In this document: positions 63,341 through 64,000 of the stretch, piece after piece | Layout of the letters: each line of letters opens with the position of its first letter | How positions within the stretch are numbered: position 1 is the stretch's first letter | Assembly (NCBI RefSeq): GCF_004331995.1 | Contig: NZ_SJDT01000003.1 | Coordinates: 248,001 to 312,000 of the forward strand | Length of the DNA stretch: 64,000 nt | Origin: Arcanobacterium bovis | GTDB lineage: Bacteria; Actinomycetota; Actinomycetes; Actinomycetales; Actinomycetaceae | Reading direction: 5' to 3' | Translations under genes and position numbers: made by a program | The notes under the pieces: generated by a model | What the model saw: only the letters and a program-made list of their open reading frames with translations | The model's database searches: none | What the model was told of the DNA's origin: nothing

Positions 63341-64000
63341 TGTGTTCCTCCTGTGGAATCTCGAATAACAAGTTCGCCCGCGAACTCGAAACCTTCAGTG
63401 GACTTTGCTGCGCCGTTAGATTCGATGAGCTCAATGAGGCATTCAACCGCAGCAGCAGTGATTTCACGGATGGGCTGGCGATAGCTCGTGAGTGTGGGAG
63501 AAATCCATTCGCCCAGTTCAAGACCGTCGAATCCAGCGATGAGCACATCGGTGCCTACCAGGGCACCCGCTTGTTTCGCAGCTTTGATCGCACCAATCGC
63601 CATGAGGTCGTTATCAGCGAAAATCGCTTGCGGCCAGTGGTTTTTCTCTCCTGCGAAAAGTTCGGCGACGACGTCGTAACCAGATTGCGCAGTAAAGTCG
63701 CCTGCGATATTCAACAGCGCTTCCAAAGGAACTTGTGCTTCTTGGCAAGCGGCAATAACACCACGCTGACGCTGCTCGGTAATCGACAAGTCCTGTGGGC
63801 CTTGGATATGCACGAACTTCTTTGGCGCGGTATGCAAGGCACCGAGCACATGCTGCACTACTTCGAATGCACCGCGCTCATTGGTGGCCGAGAATCGTGG
63901 CAGTGCGACGCCGTCGACCTCACGATCGATTGCCACGATTGGCATCTTCCGCGTTGAGTTGAGCGAGGCTTGCATGTCCAATTCCGGCTGCCCGCCGACG
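63337..64000 (-). CDS. rbsR: LacI-family ribose regulator, 5' end outside window
   Basis: The frame is open to the right edge with no start needed inside, so the helix-turn-helix part lies beyond 64000. About 220 residues of the ligand-binding domain are seen: PIVAIDREVDGVALP, VHIQGPQDLSITEQRQRGV, AIFADNDLMAIGAIKAA, and DVLIAGFDGLELGEWISPTLTSYRQP, the classic late block of LacI-family regulators. The stop overlaps the rbsA start (ATGA), so the regulator is the first gene of the rbs operon and is probably autoregulated. Confidence 0.92.
   Translation of the reverse strand, partial: VGGQPELDMQASLNSTRKMPIVAIDREVDGVALPRFSATNERGAFEVVQHVLGALHTAPKKFVHIQGPQDLSITEQRQRGVIAACQEAQVPLEALLNIAGDFTAQSGYDVVAELFAGEKNHWPQAIFADNDLMAIGAIKAAKQAGALVGTDVLIAGFDGLELGEWISPTLTSYRQPIREITAAAVECLIELIESNGAAKSTEGFEFAGELVIRDSTGGTQ

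Overview
This window looks like a chromosomal segment of a moderate-GC actinobacterium. A member of the Actinomycetaceae (Arcanobacterium/Trueperella/Actinomyces-like) is a reasonable guess, but the genus is not proven. The actinobacterial signs are a WhiB iron-sulfur regulator (WhiB3/WhiD-like), a GuaB3-type IMPDH relative, a MocR/PdxR regulator divergent from pdxST, a PerM/DUF6350 membrane protein, and the pcrA-sucC-sucD gene order. No rRNA, tRNA, insertion sequence, prophage or CRISPR array was recognised.

Region 1 (1-15.1 kb) is a hexuronate island on the minus strand. The operon uxuB-uxuA-eda-kdgK-uxaC encodes a complete path from D-glucuronate to pyruvate plus glyceraldehyde-3-phosphate. 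A second operon carries a GPH-type sugar transporter, a GH3 glycosidase and a HAD phosphatase. Between them lie a divergent Nramp-fold transporter, a zinc-type dehydrogenase and a divergently transcribed GntR/FCD regulator. Two promoter regions share repeated GTTGCC boxes at 10-bp spacing, which suggests one unseen regulator for both operons. The island sits between sucD and the PerM-like gene, a pair that is close together in many actinobacteria.

Region 2 (15.1-38.3 kb) is mostly core metabolism: sucCD, pcrA helicase, purF, pdxR<>pdxS-pdxT (vitamin B6), cutC, guaA, a MutT-like Nudix enzyme, a pseudouridine synthase, pta-ackA (acetate/acetyl phosphate), class I fumarase and guaB3. A small accessory patch at 25.9-28.4 kb holds a NERD/zinc-finger protein and an AbiE toxin-antitoxin pair. 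Its nucleotidyltransferase toxin is broken by a frameshift.

Region 3 (38.4-52.7 kb) is a second accessory island. It holds a DEDDh exonuclease, then a five-gene translationally coupled set (substrate-binding protein, fused permease, ATPase, histidine kinase, OmpR-type regulator) followed by an organophosphate:phosphate antiporter of the UhpT/GlpT family. The layout resembles hexose-phosphate sensing and uptake systems. A formate/nitrite-family channel and a five-gene 2-deoxyribose operon (SorC regulator, deoC, FucP-like permease, DUF4432 mutarotase, PfkB kinase) follow.

Region 4 (52.8-58.4 kb) returns to core genes: guaB, whiB, a secreted SGNH hydrolase, groES under a CIRCE element, and a THUMP-like methyltransferase. 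The order and orientation guaA, guaB3, guaB, whiB, groES match the actinobacterial arrangement, with catabolic genes inserted between them. Region 5 (58.4-64 kb) is a ribose operon, rbsR-rbsA-rbsC-rbsB-rbsK-rbsD, whose regulator is cut by the right edge. Overall, core synteny blocks are repeatedly interrupted by sugar and sugar-acid cassettes, which fits a host-associated fermenting organism that scavenges uronates, sugar phosphates, deoxyribose and ribose.
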